A DNA stretch of 33,743 bases from Metaruminococcus_A sp900762715 (GTDB lineage Bacteria > Bacillota > Clostridia > Oscillospirales > Ruminococcaceae): NCBI GenBank assembly GCA_048204295.1, contig DBFBLF010000022.1, forward strand, positions 1-33,743, in the 5' to 3' direction. This document shows positions 1-8,107 of the stretch, one piece after another (within the stretch, counting starts at the first letter, position 1; every line of letters starts with the position of its first letter). Under the pieces are notes generated by a model that was given only the letters and a program-made list of their open reading frames with translations, did not search any database and had not been told where the DNA came from. Made by a program: the position numbers and the translations under genes.

Positions 1-78
1 TGCAAGTTTAAAATAAAAATATTGCAAAAACCACTTGACAGAAATGCAAAAGCCATGTTATAAATGAATTGCAAAAAA
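1..78 (+). repeat. Phased TGCAA direct repeats across the promoter
   Basis: TGCAA-type words begin at 1, 23, 45 and 70 (TGCAAG, then three TGCAAAA copies), spaced 22, 22 and 25 bp, close to two helical turns. The second and third copies bracket the -35 box. The third and fourth bracket the -10 box. This looks like an operator array on one face of the DNA, but the regulator is unknown. The first copy touches the window edge, so more copies may lie upstream. Confidence 0.4.
35..64 (+). promoter_or_regulatory. Sigma-A-type promoter of the glutamate synthase operon
   Basis: A perfect TTGACA (35-40) lies 18 bp upstream of TATAAA (59-64). Transcription would begin near base 71, leaving a leader of about 90 nt before the first gene. 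The elements are seen directly; activity is inferred. Confidence 0.7.
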
Positions 79-95
79 CGCTGTGTTTAGTATAT

Positions 96-143
96 GGCGG
101 TTAAGTCGCCTCATTCAAACAGTGAGCGTACCTGTGCTTTACT
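96..143 (+). promoter_or_regulatory. Leader with two small RNA hairpins upstream of the glutamate synthase operon
   Basis: Two adjacent hairpins can form in the leader. The first is GGCGG/TCGCC (96-100 with 106-110). The second pairs 121-128 with 135-143 (one bulge) around the six-base loop TACCTG. Paired hexaloop hairpins are the known RNA targets of ANTAR proteins, and the operon encodes one. However, the usual A at loop position 1 and G at position 4 are absent here. The hairpins are seen; the ANTAR link is speculative. Confidence 0.25.
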
Positions 144-160
144 TATAAAGGAGTGAGTAT

Positions 161-1246
161 ATGTTGCAGAAAGAAGGCCAGTTCCGTAATCCGTCGGGAT
201 GCGCCATTTCCGGAATGATCCACCGCAGGGGTGAACGGATGGCGGGGGACAAAATTGTAACCTCTATCTCTTACATGCACGACCGGTCCAACGGTTTGGG
301 CGGCGGGTTTGCGGGATACGGAATCTATCCCGAATACAAAGACCAGTACGCGCTTCATTTATTTTATGACGATGAAGCGGCCAAAAATGAAACCGAACGG
401 TTTCTGGAACGACATTTTGATGTCTACGACATCAACAGGGTCCCTACAAGACAGCACCCGAACATCACAAACCAGCCGCTGATTCTGCGCTACTTTGCGA
501 ATCCAAAGAAATCGAAAATGGAACAGTCCGCGCTGGATGAGCGGGAATTCGTTGCGCGGTGTGTTATTAACATCAACCATAAAATAAAAGGCGCTTATGT
601 TTTTTCCAGTGGGAAGAACATGGGCGTGTTCAAGGCGGTCGGGTTCCCGGAAGACGTCGGCGAATTCTACTGCCTAGAGCAATACAAGGGTTACTGCTGG
701 ACGGCGCACGGGCGTTATCCTACCAATACGCCCGGCTGGTGGGGCGGCGCTCATCCTTTCGCCCTTCTGGATTACTCCATTGTACATAACGGGGAAATTT
801 CCTCTTACGACGCCAACCGGCGCTTTATTGAAATGTTCGGCTATAAATGCGACCTCCTGACCGATACCGAGGTCATCACTTATATGATTGACTATTTAAA
901 CCGTAAACAGGGAATCGGCTTTAAAGACATCGCCTCCATCCTCGCCGCTCCGTTCTGGAACGAGATCGAACAGAAGCCGAAGCCGGAACGGGAAAAGCTG
1001 ACCTATTTCAGAAACGTTTTTTCAAGTCTTCTGGTTACCGGCCCCTTCTCAATCCTGCTCGGCTTTGAAGGCGGACTGATGGCCCTTAACGACCGGCTGA
1101 AGCTCCGCTCTATGGTTGTTGCCGAAAAAGAAGACATCGTATACGTTGCCAGCGAAGAATGCGCCATCCGCGCCGTCTGCCCGGACACCGAAAACGTCTG
1201 GGCGCCCCGCGGCGGGGAACCGGTCATCGTAACTGTGGAGGGATAA
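161..1246 (+). CDS. Stand-alone class II glutamine amidotransferase subunit of glutamate synthase (GltB domain 1)
   Basis: This protein matches the glutaminase domain of glutamate synthase as a separate polypeptide of 361 residues. Class II amidotransferases hydrolyse glutamine and pass the ammonia on. The likely nucleophile is Cys14 in SGCAISG; because it is not residue 2, a short propeptide would have to be removed, as in other archaeal-type versions. The family motifs AHGRYPTNTPG and VHNGEI (about residues 180-220) and the LLTDTEV segment are present. The start at 161 has AAAGGAG seven bases upstream. Only 4 bp separate it from the synthase-domain gene, so the two are certainly cotranscribed. 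The order of subunits (glutaminase, synthase, Fe-S, reductase, GXGXG) supports a dissected GOGAT. Confidence 0.9.
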   Translation: MLQKEGQFRNPSGCAISGMIHRRGERMAGDKIVTSISYMHDRSNGLGGGFAGYGIYPEYKDQYALHLFYDDEAAKNETERFLERHFDVYDINRVPTRQHPNITNQPLILRYFANPKKSKMEQSALDEREFVARCVININHKIKGAYVFSSGKNMGVFKAVGFPEDVGEFYCLEQYKGYCWTAHGRYPTNTPGWWGGAHPFALLDYSIVHNGEISSYDANRRFIEMFGYKCDLLTDTEVITYMIDYLNRKQGIGFKDIASILAAPFWNEIEQKPKPEREKLTYFRNVFSSLLVTGPFSILLGFEGGLMALNDRLKLRSMVVAEKEDIVYVASEECAIRAVCPDTENVWAPRGGEPVIVTVEG

Positions 1247-1250
1247 GATT

Positions 1251-2756
1251 ATGCCAGTTCATTATATCTATCCGGGTTACGAGGTAATCCGGAACGAAAA
1301 CAGATGTATCCGCTGCCGGGTCTGCGAGCGCCAATGCGCCAACGAAGTGCATCATTATGACAGCGACCTCGACAGGATGGTTGCGGACGAGTCGAAATGT
1401 GTCAACTGCCACCGCTGTGTTTCACTCTGCCCGACCCGGGCTTTGAAAATTGTCAAGACCGACCACGACTTTCGCGAGAACGCCAACTGGAACAAGGATT
1501 TGATCTACGATATTTACCGCCAGGCGGAATCGGGCGGCGTTCTGCTCTCAAGTATGGGCAACCCCAAACCTTTTCCGGTATACTGGGACAAAATTCTGAT
1601 CAACGCAAGCCAGGTCACTAACCCTTCTATCGACCCGCTTCGCGAGCCGATGGAAACCAAAGTAATTTTGGGCAAAAAAACGGAAAAGATTCAGTTTAAT
1701 GAAGATGGGAGCATCAATACAAAAACCGATCCGCAAATCGCCCTTGCCACGCCGATTATGTTCTCGGCGATGTCCTACGGCTCAATCAGCAAAAACGCCC
1801 ATGAAAGCCTGGCGCGCGCAGCGGCCGAGCTCGGCATCCTGTACAACACCGGCGAGGGCGGCTTACACAAGGATTTTTACCAGTACGGCCCCAACACCAT
1901 TGTGCAGGTCGCTTCCGGGCGGTTCGGCGTTCACTCCGACTACCTCAACGCCGGCGCAGCGGTTGAAATCAAGATGGGCCAGGGTGCGAAACCGGGGATC
2001 GGCGGACATCTGCCGGGCGAAAAGATTCGTGAAGACGTCTCCCAGACCCGGATGATCCCGATGGGAACCGACGCGATCTCCCCCGCCCCGCACCACGACA
2101 TTTATTCGATTGAGGATTTAAGGCAGCTGGTCTTTTCCTTAAAGGAAGCGACCAACTATACCAAGCCGATTATTGTTAAAATTGCGGCTGTCCACAACGT
2201 CGCCGCCATCGCCTCGGGCATCGCCCGTTCCGGCGCGGATATCATCGCCATCGACGGGTTTCGCGGCGGTACCGGCGCGGCGCCGACCCGGATTCGGGAT
2301 AATGTCGGCATCCCAATTGAGCTCGCCCTTGCGGCGGTCGATTCCCGTCTGCGGGAGGAGGGTATCCGCAACAATGTTTCCGTTGTAGTCGGGGGAAGCG
2401 TGCGCTGCAGCGCCGATGTCGTCAAGGCGATCGCCCTCGGCGCAGATGCCGTCTACATCGGCACTGCCGCCGTCATGGCGCTTGGGTGCCATCTCTGCCG
2501 GAGCTGCCACGCGGGCAAATGCAACTGGGGTATTGCTACCCAGCGCCCGGACCTGGTTAAACGGCTCAACCCGAACGTTGGCTACCAGAGGTTAGTCAAC
2601 CTCGTCCACGCCTGGGATCATGAAATCAAAGAGATGATGGGCGGCATGGGGATCAACTCAGTCGAAGCGCTCCGGGGCAACCGGCTGATGCTCCGCGGCG
2701 TGGGTCTCAACGACCGCGAGCTTTCCATCCTCGGAATCAAGCACGCTGGAGAATAG
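1251..2756 (+). CDS. Glutamate synthase FMN/Fe-S synthase-domain subunit (GltB domain 2)
   Basis: This is the catalytic synthase subunit (501 residues), which reductively transfers ammonia to 2-oxoglutarate to make glutamate. An N-terminal ferredoxin module carries two 4Fe-4S motifs (Cys19/22/25/29 and Cys50/53/56/60). It is followed by the FMN-binding TIM-barrel synthase domain, including MSYGSIS and IDGFRGGTGAAP. The C-terminal Cys413-x5-Cys419-x4-Cys424 matches the spacing of the 3Fe-4S ligands in classical GltB. The extra ferredoxin module is typical of archaeal-type enzymes and suggests electrons arrive through Fe-S carriers. It sits between the glutaminase and polyferredoxin genes with very short gaps. 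Confidence 0.92.
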   Translation: MPVHYIYPGYEVIRNENRCIRCRVCERQCANEVHHYDSDLDRMVADESKCVNCHRCVSLCPTRALKIVKTDHDFRENANWNKDLIYDIYRQAESGGVLLSSMGNPKPFPVYWDKILINASQVTNPSIDPLREPMETKVILGKKTEKIQFNEDGSINTKTDPQIALATPIMFSAMSYGSISKNAHESLARAAAELGILYNTGEGGLHKDFYQYGPNTIVQVASGRFGVHSDYLNAGAAVEIKMGQGAKPGIGGHLPGEKIREDVSQTRMIPMGTDAISPAPHHDIYSIEDLRQLVFSLKEATNYTKPIIVKIAAVHNVAAIASGIARSGADIIAIDGFRGGTGAAPTRIRDNVGIPIELALAAVDSRLREEGIRNNVSVVVGGSVRCSADVVKAIALGADAVYIGTAAVMALGCHLCRSCHAGKCNWGIATQRPDLVKRLNPNVGYQRLVNLVHAWDHEIKEMMGGMGINSVEALRGNRLMLRGVGLNDRELSILGIKHAGE

Positions 2757-2768
2757 GAGGACGGCAGA

Positions 2769-3203
2769 ATGAAACGGGTATATGTAAATGAAGACTGGTG
2801 CCTCGGCTGCCACCTCTGCGAATATTACTGCGGCCTTTCAAACAGCAACATGACCGATATGGTCAAAGCCTTCAGCGGAGAAAAAAAGCCCCTTCCCCGG
2901 ATCAGGATTGAAGAGGGCGACGGGATCAACTTTGCGGTCCAGTGCCGTCACTGTGAAACTCCTCTCTGCGTCAAGGGATGTATCACCGGCGCGCTGTCGG
3001 TAAACAGGGACGGAATCATCAGTATTGATGATTCCCGCTGCGTTGGCTGCTACACCTGCGTCCTCTCCTGTCCTTACGGCTGTATTGTCACAAGTGAGGA
3101 CGAAAAGGCGGTAAAAAAGTGCGACCTCTGCCTGAAAAGCGGCGGCGGGCCCGCCTGCGTCAAGGGCTGCCCCAACAGAGCCATTGTATTCGAAGAAAGG
3201 TAG
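2769..3203 (+). CDS. Four-cluster 4Fe-4S ferredoxin-like electron transfer subunit
   Basis: This 144-residue protein has four cysteine groups: 11/14/17/21, 59/62/67/71, 91/94/97/101 and 118/121/130/134. The pattern resembles HycB/DmsB-type subunits that hold four 4Fe-4S clusters. No signal peptide is visible, so it is cytoplasmic. It lies 12 bp after the synthase subunit and 9 bp before an FAD reductase, which suggests it passes electrons from the reductase to the synthase domain. A good ribosome site (AGGAGG) precedes the ATG. The fold assignment is firm; the exact redox partner is inferred from gene order. Confidence 0.88.
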   Translation: MKRVYVNEDWCLGCHLCEYYCGLSNSNMTDMVKAFSGEKKPLPRIRIEEGDGINFAVQCRHCETPLCVKGCITGALSVNRDGIISIDDSRCVGCYTCVLSCPYGCIVTSEDEKAVKKCDLCLKSGGGPACVKGCPNRAIVFEER

Positions 3204-3212
3204 GATTTCACC

Positions 3213-4451
3213 ATGAACTATGTGATCATCGGCAATTCTGCCGCTGCTGTAGGCGCTGTTGCCGGAATCCGCGCCGTTGACAAAGCCGGAGCTATCACCA
3301 TAATTTCCGACGAACCATACCACACCTATTCCCGCCCGCTGATCTCTTACTGGCTCCAGGGAAAGGTAACGGACGAAAACATATATTACCGGGATCCGGA
3401 TTTTTACAAAACGAACAACTGTTTTACTGTCTTCGGGAAGAAAGTGACGGAAATCAACCCGGATAAAAAAGAGCTTTCACTGGACGACGGGGATAGAATC
3501 TCTTACGACAGGCTGCTGGTTGCCACTGGTTCCTCCCCTTTTGTCCCGCCGATGAAAGGGCTTGAGAGCGTTAAAAACCAAAGCACCTTTATGTCCTATG
3601 ACGACGCCAAAAAGGTAAAAGCGATGGTCGCCCCGGATTCCAGGGTGCTGATTATCGGCGCGGGCCTGATCGGCCTGAAAGCCGCCGAAGCGCTGGAAGG
3701 AAAATGCGCCGAGATGACCATCATCGACCTGGCGGACCGGATTCTTCCCAGTATTCTTGACCTGGAGGGTTCTGCCATCATGCAAAAACACATTGAAAGC
3801 CGGGGTGCGAAATTCATCCTGAACCAGTCGGTCACGGAATTCAACGGAAATCAGGCCATCCTCAAAAACGGTGATATTCTCGGCTTTGACATCCTTATCG
3901 TAGCGGTAGGCGTCCGGCCGAATACCGCGCTGGTTTCCGAAGCGGGCGGCAAAATTGACCGCGGCATCCTCACCGACAGCCGTCAGCACACCTCCTTAAA
4001 GGACGTTTATGCGGCGGGAGACTGCACCGTCAGCCATGATATTTCAAGCGGTACAGACCGGATTCTCGCTCTTCTTCCCAACGCTTATATGCAGGGAGAA
4101 GTTGCCGGCCGCAATATGGCAAAGGCGGACTCCGCAGTTTATGAAAAGGCAATCCCGATGAACGCCATCGGCTTTTTCGGACTGCACATCATCACCGCCG
4201 GAACCTATCAGGGAGAGTGCTTTACCAGACAGACTGAAAACAGCTACAAAAAGCTTTTTTATCAGGATAATCTGCTGAAAGGGTTTATCTTGATCGGCGA
4301 CGTCAACCGTGCCGGGATTTACACCTCAATGATTAAGGAGCAGACCCCCCTTGATTCTGTCAACCGGGAAATGCTGTTTGAAAATCCCGTACTGATGGCG
4401 TTCGGAAAACCCTACCGCCTGGAAAAGCTGGGCGGCATCAAAGGCGAATAA
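3213..4451 (+). CDS. FAD/NAD(P)-dependent pyridine nucleotide-disulfide-type oxidoreductase
   Basis: This 412-residue flavoprotein resembles rubredoxin reductases and the NirB N-terminal domain. It has an N-terminal dinucleotide fold (IIGNSAAAVGAV; the usual third glycine is altered), an ATG motif near residue 105, a second dinucleotide fold (GAGLIG, 149-154) for NAD(P)H, and the FAD-contacting AAGDCT near residue 265. No redox-active CxxC typical of disulfide reductases is obvious. Its place within the glutamate synthase operon suggests it oxidises NAD(P)H and reduces the neighbouring polyferredoxin, taking the role of the GltD small subunit. Coenzyme preference cannot be read from the sequence. 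Confidence 0.88.
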   Translation: MNYVIIGNSAAAVGAVAGIRAVDKAGAITIISDEPYHTYSRPLISYWLQGKVTDENIYYRDPDFYKTNNCFTVFGKKVTEINPDKKELSLDDGDRISYDRLLVATGSSPFVPPMKGLESVKNQSTFMSYDDAKKVKAMVAPDSRVLIIGAGLIGLKAAEALEGKCAEMTIIDLADRILPSILDLEGSAIMQKHIESRGAKFILNQSVTEFNGNQAILKNGDILGFDILIVAVGVRPNTALVSEAGGKIDRGILTDSRQHTSLKDVYAAGDCTVSHDISSGTDRILALLPNAYMQGEVAGRNMAKADSAVYEKAIPMNAIGFFGLHIITAGTYQGECFTRQTENSYKKLFYQDNLLKGFILIGDVNRAGIYTSMIKEQTPLDSVNREMLFENPVLMAFGKPYRLEKLGGIKGE

Positions 4452-4464
4452 GGGAGGGGCTTTC

Positions 4465-5187
4465 ATGAAAATAGACGCGACAGGTCTTCACTTCAAGACG
4501 CTCAATCAGATGATTAAGGAAAGCAGAGAGAATGAAATAGAAGTTCAGAACCTTCTCGGCCAGCGGTATATCGGCGCCGGGATGGAGCCTGGAAAAACGC
4601 TGACGCTCTGCGGTACGCCGGGAAACGCGCTGGGCGCTTATTTAAAAGACAGCACGATTATCGTCCACGGGAACGCACAGGATGCAACCGGAGACACTAT
4701 GGACACTGGAAAAATTGTAGTTCACGGCAATTCCGGCGATACGACCGGTTACGCGATGAGAGGCGGCGAGATTTATATTAAAGGAAACGCAGGGTACCGG
4801 GTCGGCATCCATATGAAGGCGTACGAAGAACACTTCCCGGTTATTGTCATCGGCGGGAAGGCGGGGGATTTCCTCGGCGAATATCAGGCGGGGGGAATCA
4901 TTATCGTCCTCGGTATCGGCTGCGAAGGCATACCGGTCGGCGGATACTGCGGCACCGGGATGCACGGCGGAAGTATTTTTATCCGGAGCGAAGAACCGCC
5001 GAAAAACCTGCCCGCACAAGTCGCCTGCACCGAATGCACAAACGAAGACTTAAAGCAGATTGAAGCGTATGTTTCTGAATACGCAACTTGCTTTGGCAAA
5101 GACGCCAAAGAACTTCTGCGGTCTAAATTCTACAAACTGCTGCCCAACTCGAACAATCCTTACCGGCAGCTTTACGTACAGAATTAA
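4465..5187 (+). CDS. GXGXG-repeat subunit of glutamate synthase (GltB domain 3)
   Basis: This 240-residue protein consists mainly of a right-handed beta-helix with repeating G-x2-G-x3-G units (for example GDTTGYAMRGG, GDFLGEYQAGG and the GTGMHGG segment). It matches the C-terminal structural domain of GltB, also found in formylmethanofuran dehydrogenase subunit C. It has no catalytic residues of its own in known enzymes and holds the glutaminase and synthase domains in place. The ATG is preceded by GGGAGGGG. It completes the set of separated GltB domains encoded upstream. Confidence 0.9.
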   Translation: MKIDATGLHFKTLNQMIKESRENEIEVQNLLGQRYIGAGMEPGKTLTLCGTPGNALGAYLKDSTIIVHGNAQDATGDTMDTGKIVVHGNSGDTTGYAMRGGEIYIKGNAGYRVGIHMKAYEEHFPVIVIGGKAGDFLGEYQAGGIIIVLGIGCEGIPVGGYCGTGMHGGSIFIRSEEPPKNLPAQVACTECTNEDLKQIEAYVSEYATCFGKDAKELLRSKFYKLLPNSNNPYRQLYVQN

Positions 5188-5211
5188 AAGGCACCCAAGG
5201 AGGTCAGAACC

Positions 5212-5793
5212 ATGCTGAACTTATTAATCGTCTGCCGCGGCGGTGAAATGCTGACTGCACTTCAGGACTCGGCAAACGCACTGACCACTCCTGCAGAAAC
5301 CACAATTTTCCACTCCGCGGTCGATACGCTCTGCCATTTCGCCGCGGATGGCACTCCAACATACGATATGGCTATCATCAACGCCCCTCTTCCCGATGAA
5401 TACGGCAACGAACTTGCGAGAAAGCTTTACGATTCCTTTGGCATTCCTTCTGTATTGCTTACGTCGGCTGAATATTTGGAAGAAATCGAGCGGTATTTTG
5501 AGGGAATCCCCTGTTTTCCGCTGGCGAAGCCCATTGGAAAAAATACGCTGACCCAGGGAATCCAGCTTGCATGCGGCGCTTTCCGCCACATATCCCGTCT
5601 TAGCACTGAAAATGAAGCTCTTCAGAAAAAAATAGAGGACTTTAAAGTAATAGACCGCGCGAAATGCACCCTGGTCGGCGTTTTGAAAATGAACGAACAG
5701 CAGGCGCACCGCTACATTCAGAAGCAGGCGATGGACCAGCGGGTGAAGCCCCGCGTTATCGCTGACAGTATTCTGAAAACTTATGAATTTTAG
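5212..5793 (+). CDS. ANTAR-domain regulator with a degenerate receiver domain
   Basis: The N-terminal part (about 1-120) has the length and pattern of a response-regulator receiver. The last 55 residues form an ANTAR RNA-binding domain (helices from about 138 to the end, with KCTLVGVLKMNEQQAHRYIQ). ANTAR proteins prevent transcription termination by binding paired RNA hairpins. The receiver is unusual. The acidic pair after strand 1 is Cys8-Arg9, and the phosphorylated Asp is replaced by Asn57 (AIINAPLP), while Thr84 and Lys106 are kept. It probably does not respond to phosphorylation. It follows the GXGXG gene by 24 bp with an AAGGAGG site, so it likely controls nitrogen-assimilation transcripts, as NasT-type proteins do. 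Confidence 0.85.
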   Translation: MLNLLIVCRGGEMLTALQDSANALTTPAETTIFHSAVDTLCHFAADGTPTYDMAIINAPLPDEYGNELARKLYDSFGIPSVLLTSAEYLEEIERYFEGIPCFPLAKPIGKNTLTQGIQLACGAFRHISRLSTENEALQKKIEDFKVIDRAKCTLVGVLKMNEQQAHRYIQKQAMDQRVKPRVIADSILKTYEF

Positions 5794-5808
5794 AATGGAA
5801 TTTTACCG

Positions 5809-6654
5809 ATGAAGTTACATTTTACAAAAATGCACGGAGCAGGAAACGACTACATCTATGTGAACTGCTTTGTCCAAAATATTCCCGAACCCGAACAGGT
5901 TGCAAAAATTGTAAGCGACCGCCACTTCGGAATTGGTTCCGACGGGCTGGTGCTGATAATGCCCTCCGATACCGCGGATGTGCGGATGCGGATGTTCAAC
6001 GCCGACGGCTCCGAGGGAAAAATGTGTGGGAACGCTTCCCGCTGCGTTGGAAAATACGTCTATGAAAGCGGCCTTGTCCGCAAAACGGAAATTACAATGG
6101 AAACCCTCAGCGGGATCAAACGGCTCTTTCTGGAGGTTGAAAGTGATAAGGTCAAATCGGTAACAGTGGATATGGGCAGCCCTGTGCTGACCCCCTCTTT
6201 AATTCCCGTTCTGGGAAACGGGGACAGTTTTATTGGCCAGCCGGTGATGGTAAATGATGTCTGCTACCGGATGACCGCCGTTTCAGTGGGGAATCCGCAC
6301 AGCGTAATCTTCTGCGGCGAGGTTGCCTCCCTTCCCCTCGCGGAGATGGGGCCGTACTTTGAGAACCTGCCGATCTTCCCCGAACGGGTAAACACCGAGT
6401 TTGTCCGCGTGATCGACCAGAAGACGCTGGAAATGCGGGTCTGGGAACGTGGGTCTGGCGAGACGCTCGCCTGTGGAACCGGCGCTTGTGCCAGTGTGGT
6501 TGCCGCCGTTTTAAACGGCTACTGCAAACAGGGTGAGGAAATTACAGTCAAACTTTTAGGCGGTGAGTTGAAAATCACCTATACAACCGAGGGGCGCGTC
6601 ATGATGCGCGGCAGTGCCACCCATGTTTTTGACGGCGTTATCAATCTTGCTTAA
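5809..6654 (+). CDS. dapF: Diaminopimelate epimerase
   Basis: The enzyme converts LL-diaminopimelate to meso-diaminopimelate for lysine and peptidoglycan synthesis. The two catalytic cysteines are plain: Cys73 in KMCGNASRCVG and Cys222 in LACGTGACAS. The N-terminal FTKMHGAGNDY is the family signature. The length of 281 residues is normal. The gene starts 15 bp after the ANTAR gene and lacks a strong ribosome site, which suggests translational dependence on the upstream genes. It is followed 20 bp later by dapL, which makes its substrate. Confidence 0.96.
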   Translation: MKLHFTKMHGAGNDYIYVNCFVQNIPEPEQVAKIVSDRHFGIGSDGLVLIMPSDTADVRMRMFNADGSEGKMCGNASRCVGKYVYESGLVRKTEITMETLSGIKRLFLEVESDKVKSVTVDMGSPVLTPSLIPVLGNGDSFIGQPVMVNDVCYRMTAVSVGNPHSVIFCGEVASLPLAEMGPYFENLPIFPERVNTEFVRVIDQKTLEMRVWERGSGETLACGTGACASVVAAVLNGYCKQGEEITVKLLGGELKITYTTEGRVMMRGSATHVFDGVINLA

Positions 6655-6674
6655 AATGGAGGGACAGTATCTGT

Positions 6675-7868
6675 ATGGCTGAAATCAACGGGAATTTTCT
6701 GAATCTGAAAGAAAGCTATCTCTTTTCCGACATTGCCAAAAAGGTAGCGGCTTACCAGGAAGCGCACCCTGAAAAACGGGTGATCCGCCTTGGAATCGGC
6801 GACGTTACGCTGCCGCTGACCCCCTCTGTCACCGCTGCAATGCACGCGGCGGTGGATGAAATGGGGAAGGCGGAATCATTCCACGGCTATGGCCCGGAAC
6901 AGGGGTACAGCTTCCTTCACGACGATATCGCCTCTTATTACCAGCGCCGCGGCGTTGCGCTTGCCGCCGACGAAATTTTTGTCAGCGACGGTGCGAAAAG
7001 CGACATTGGAAATATCACCGACCTTTTTTCTGCGGAGAATACGGTGTTAATTCCCGACCCGGTCTATCCGGTCTACGTTGACACCAACATCATGGATGGG
7101 CGTGGGATTGTTTACCTGAACGCAGACGAGTCCAACGGATTCCTGCCGATGCCGCCCGCCGGCGTCAAAGCAGACCTGGTTTACCTCTGTTCCCCGAACA
7201 ACCCGACCGGGGCGGTTTACTCCAGAGAACAGTTAAAACAATGGGTTGATTATGCGCTGGACTGCGGCGCGGTCATCCTCTTTGACGCGGCGTACGAAGC
7301 CTATATCGCCGATTCTTTTCTTCCCCACAGCATTTATGAAATAAACGGCGCAAAAAAATGCGCGGTTGAGTTCTGCTCCCTTTCAAAGACCGCAGGCTTT
7401 ACCGGCACCCGTCTGGGTTATACCGTTGTTCCCCACGAGCTTGTTATAACGTTTCACGGCAAGGAGGTTTCGCTCAACCGTCTCTGGCTTCGCCGTCAGA
7501 CCACCAAATTCAACGGCGTTCCCTATATCATCCAGAGGGGCGCTCAGGCCGTTTTCTCTCCGGAAGGGCAGAGAGAAACGCGGGAGCTGGTCGCCTACTA
7601 CATGAAAAACGCCTCTGTCATTGCAGAAGCGCTTTCGGCAAAGAGAATCCCCTATTTTGGCGGGATCAATTCTCCTTACATCTGGATGAAATGCCCGGAA
7701 GGATTGAAATCGTGGGAGTTTTTTGACGAGCTCCTGAACCGGTGCAGCGTTGTCGGCACCCCCGGCGCGGGCTTTGGCGCGAACGGGGAAGGTTTCTTCC
7801 GTCTGACCTCCTTCGGAAATCATGAGGACACACGGGAAGCAATGGAACGTTTTTCCAAAGCATTTTAG
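6675..7868 (+). CDS. dapL: LL-diaminopimelate aminotransferase
   Basis: This PLP enzyme of 397 residues converts tetrahydrodipicolinate plus glutamate directly to LL-diaminopimelate, bypassing the acylated intermediates. The PLP-binding lysine is Lys239 in SLSKTAGFTG, and SPNNPTGA (173-180) and DAAYEAY (204-210) are standard fold-type I contacts. The N-terminal NFLNLKESYLF is characteristic of DapL. Pairing with dapF gives two consecutive steps. Its amino donor, glutamate, is the product of the glutamate synthase encoded upstream in the same direction. A strong terminator follows. Confidence 0.95.
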   Translation: MAEINGNFLNLKESYLFSDIAKKVAAYQEAHPEKRVIRLGIGDVTLPLTPSVTAAMHAAVDEMGKAESFHGYGPEQGYSFLHDDIASYYQRRGVALAADEIFVSDGAKSDIGNITDLFSAENTVLIPDPVYPVYVDTNIMDGRGIVYLNADESNGFLPMPPAGVKADLVYLCSPNNPTGAVYSREQLKQWVDYALDCGAVILFDAAYEAYIADSFLPHSIYEINGAKKCAVEFCSLSKTAGFTGTRLGYTVVPHELVITFHGKEVSLNRLWLRRQTTKFNGVPYIIQRGAQAVFSPEGQRETRELVAYYMKNASVIAEALSAKRIPYFGGINSPYIWMKCPEGLKSWEFFDELLNRCSVVGTPGAGFGANGEGFFRLTSFGNHEDTREAMERFSKAF

Positions 7869-7900
7869 CCTGAAGTTTTCCCGCCAATCCTAAAGCCACA

Positions 7901-7941
7901 AAAACGGACCGCTTTGCTGAATAACAAAGCGGCCCGTTTTT
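7901..7941 (+). terminator. Rho-independent terminator after dapL
   Basis: A 16-bp stem (7901-7916 with 7925-7940, one A/C mismatch) encloses an 8-nt loop and ends in a T run. It closes the glutamate synthase/dap transcription unit. Confidence 0.9.
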
Positions 7942-8063
7942 ATATTATGTTTCCCACTAAAAACGTCATAACACTTAATGCGCTTTACCGTCACTAAAAG
8001 CGGCAGGGAATACTTTCCATGCTCCTTTGAAAAAAGCTTTTGGTTTTCTTTCTATCTGAAACA

Positions 8064-8072
8064 TGTTATGAT
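8064..8072 (+). promoter_or_regulatory. Possible extended -10 promoter of the lipid kinase gene
   Basis: TGTTATGAT (8064-8072) fits an extended -10 element (TGnTATGAT). No good -35 box lies at the right distance. It sits 36 bp before the start codon. The spacer from 7869 to 8107 otherwise holds only the dapL terminator. Confidence 0.4.
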
Positions 8073-8107
8073 AAATAAAAATAAAAACACAAACGCAGGG
8101 GGCGGAC

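Noticed and set aside
96..143. Canonical ANTAR two-hexaloop RNA target in the glutamate synthase leader
   Set aside because: The first loop is not six bases, and the second (TACCTG) lacks A1 and G4. Reported only as a weak possibility.
8027..8032. TTGAAA as -35 box of the lipid kinase promoter
   Set aside because: It is 34 bp from the TATGAT element, too far for a functional pair.
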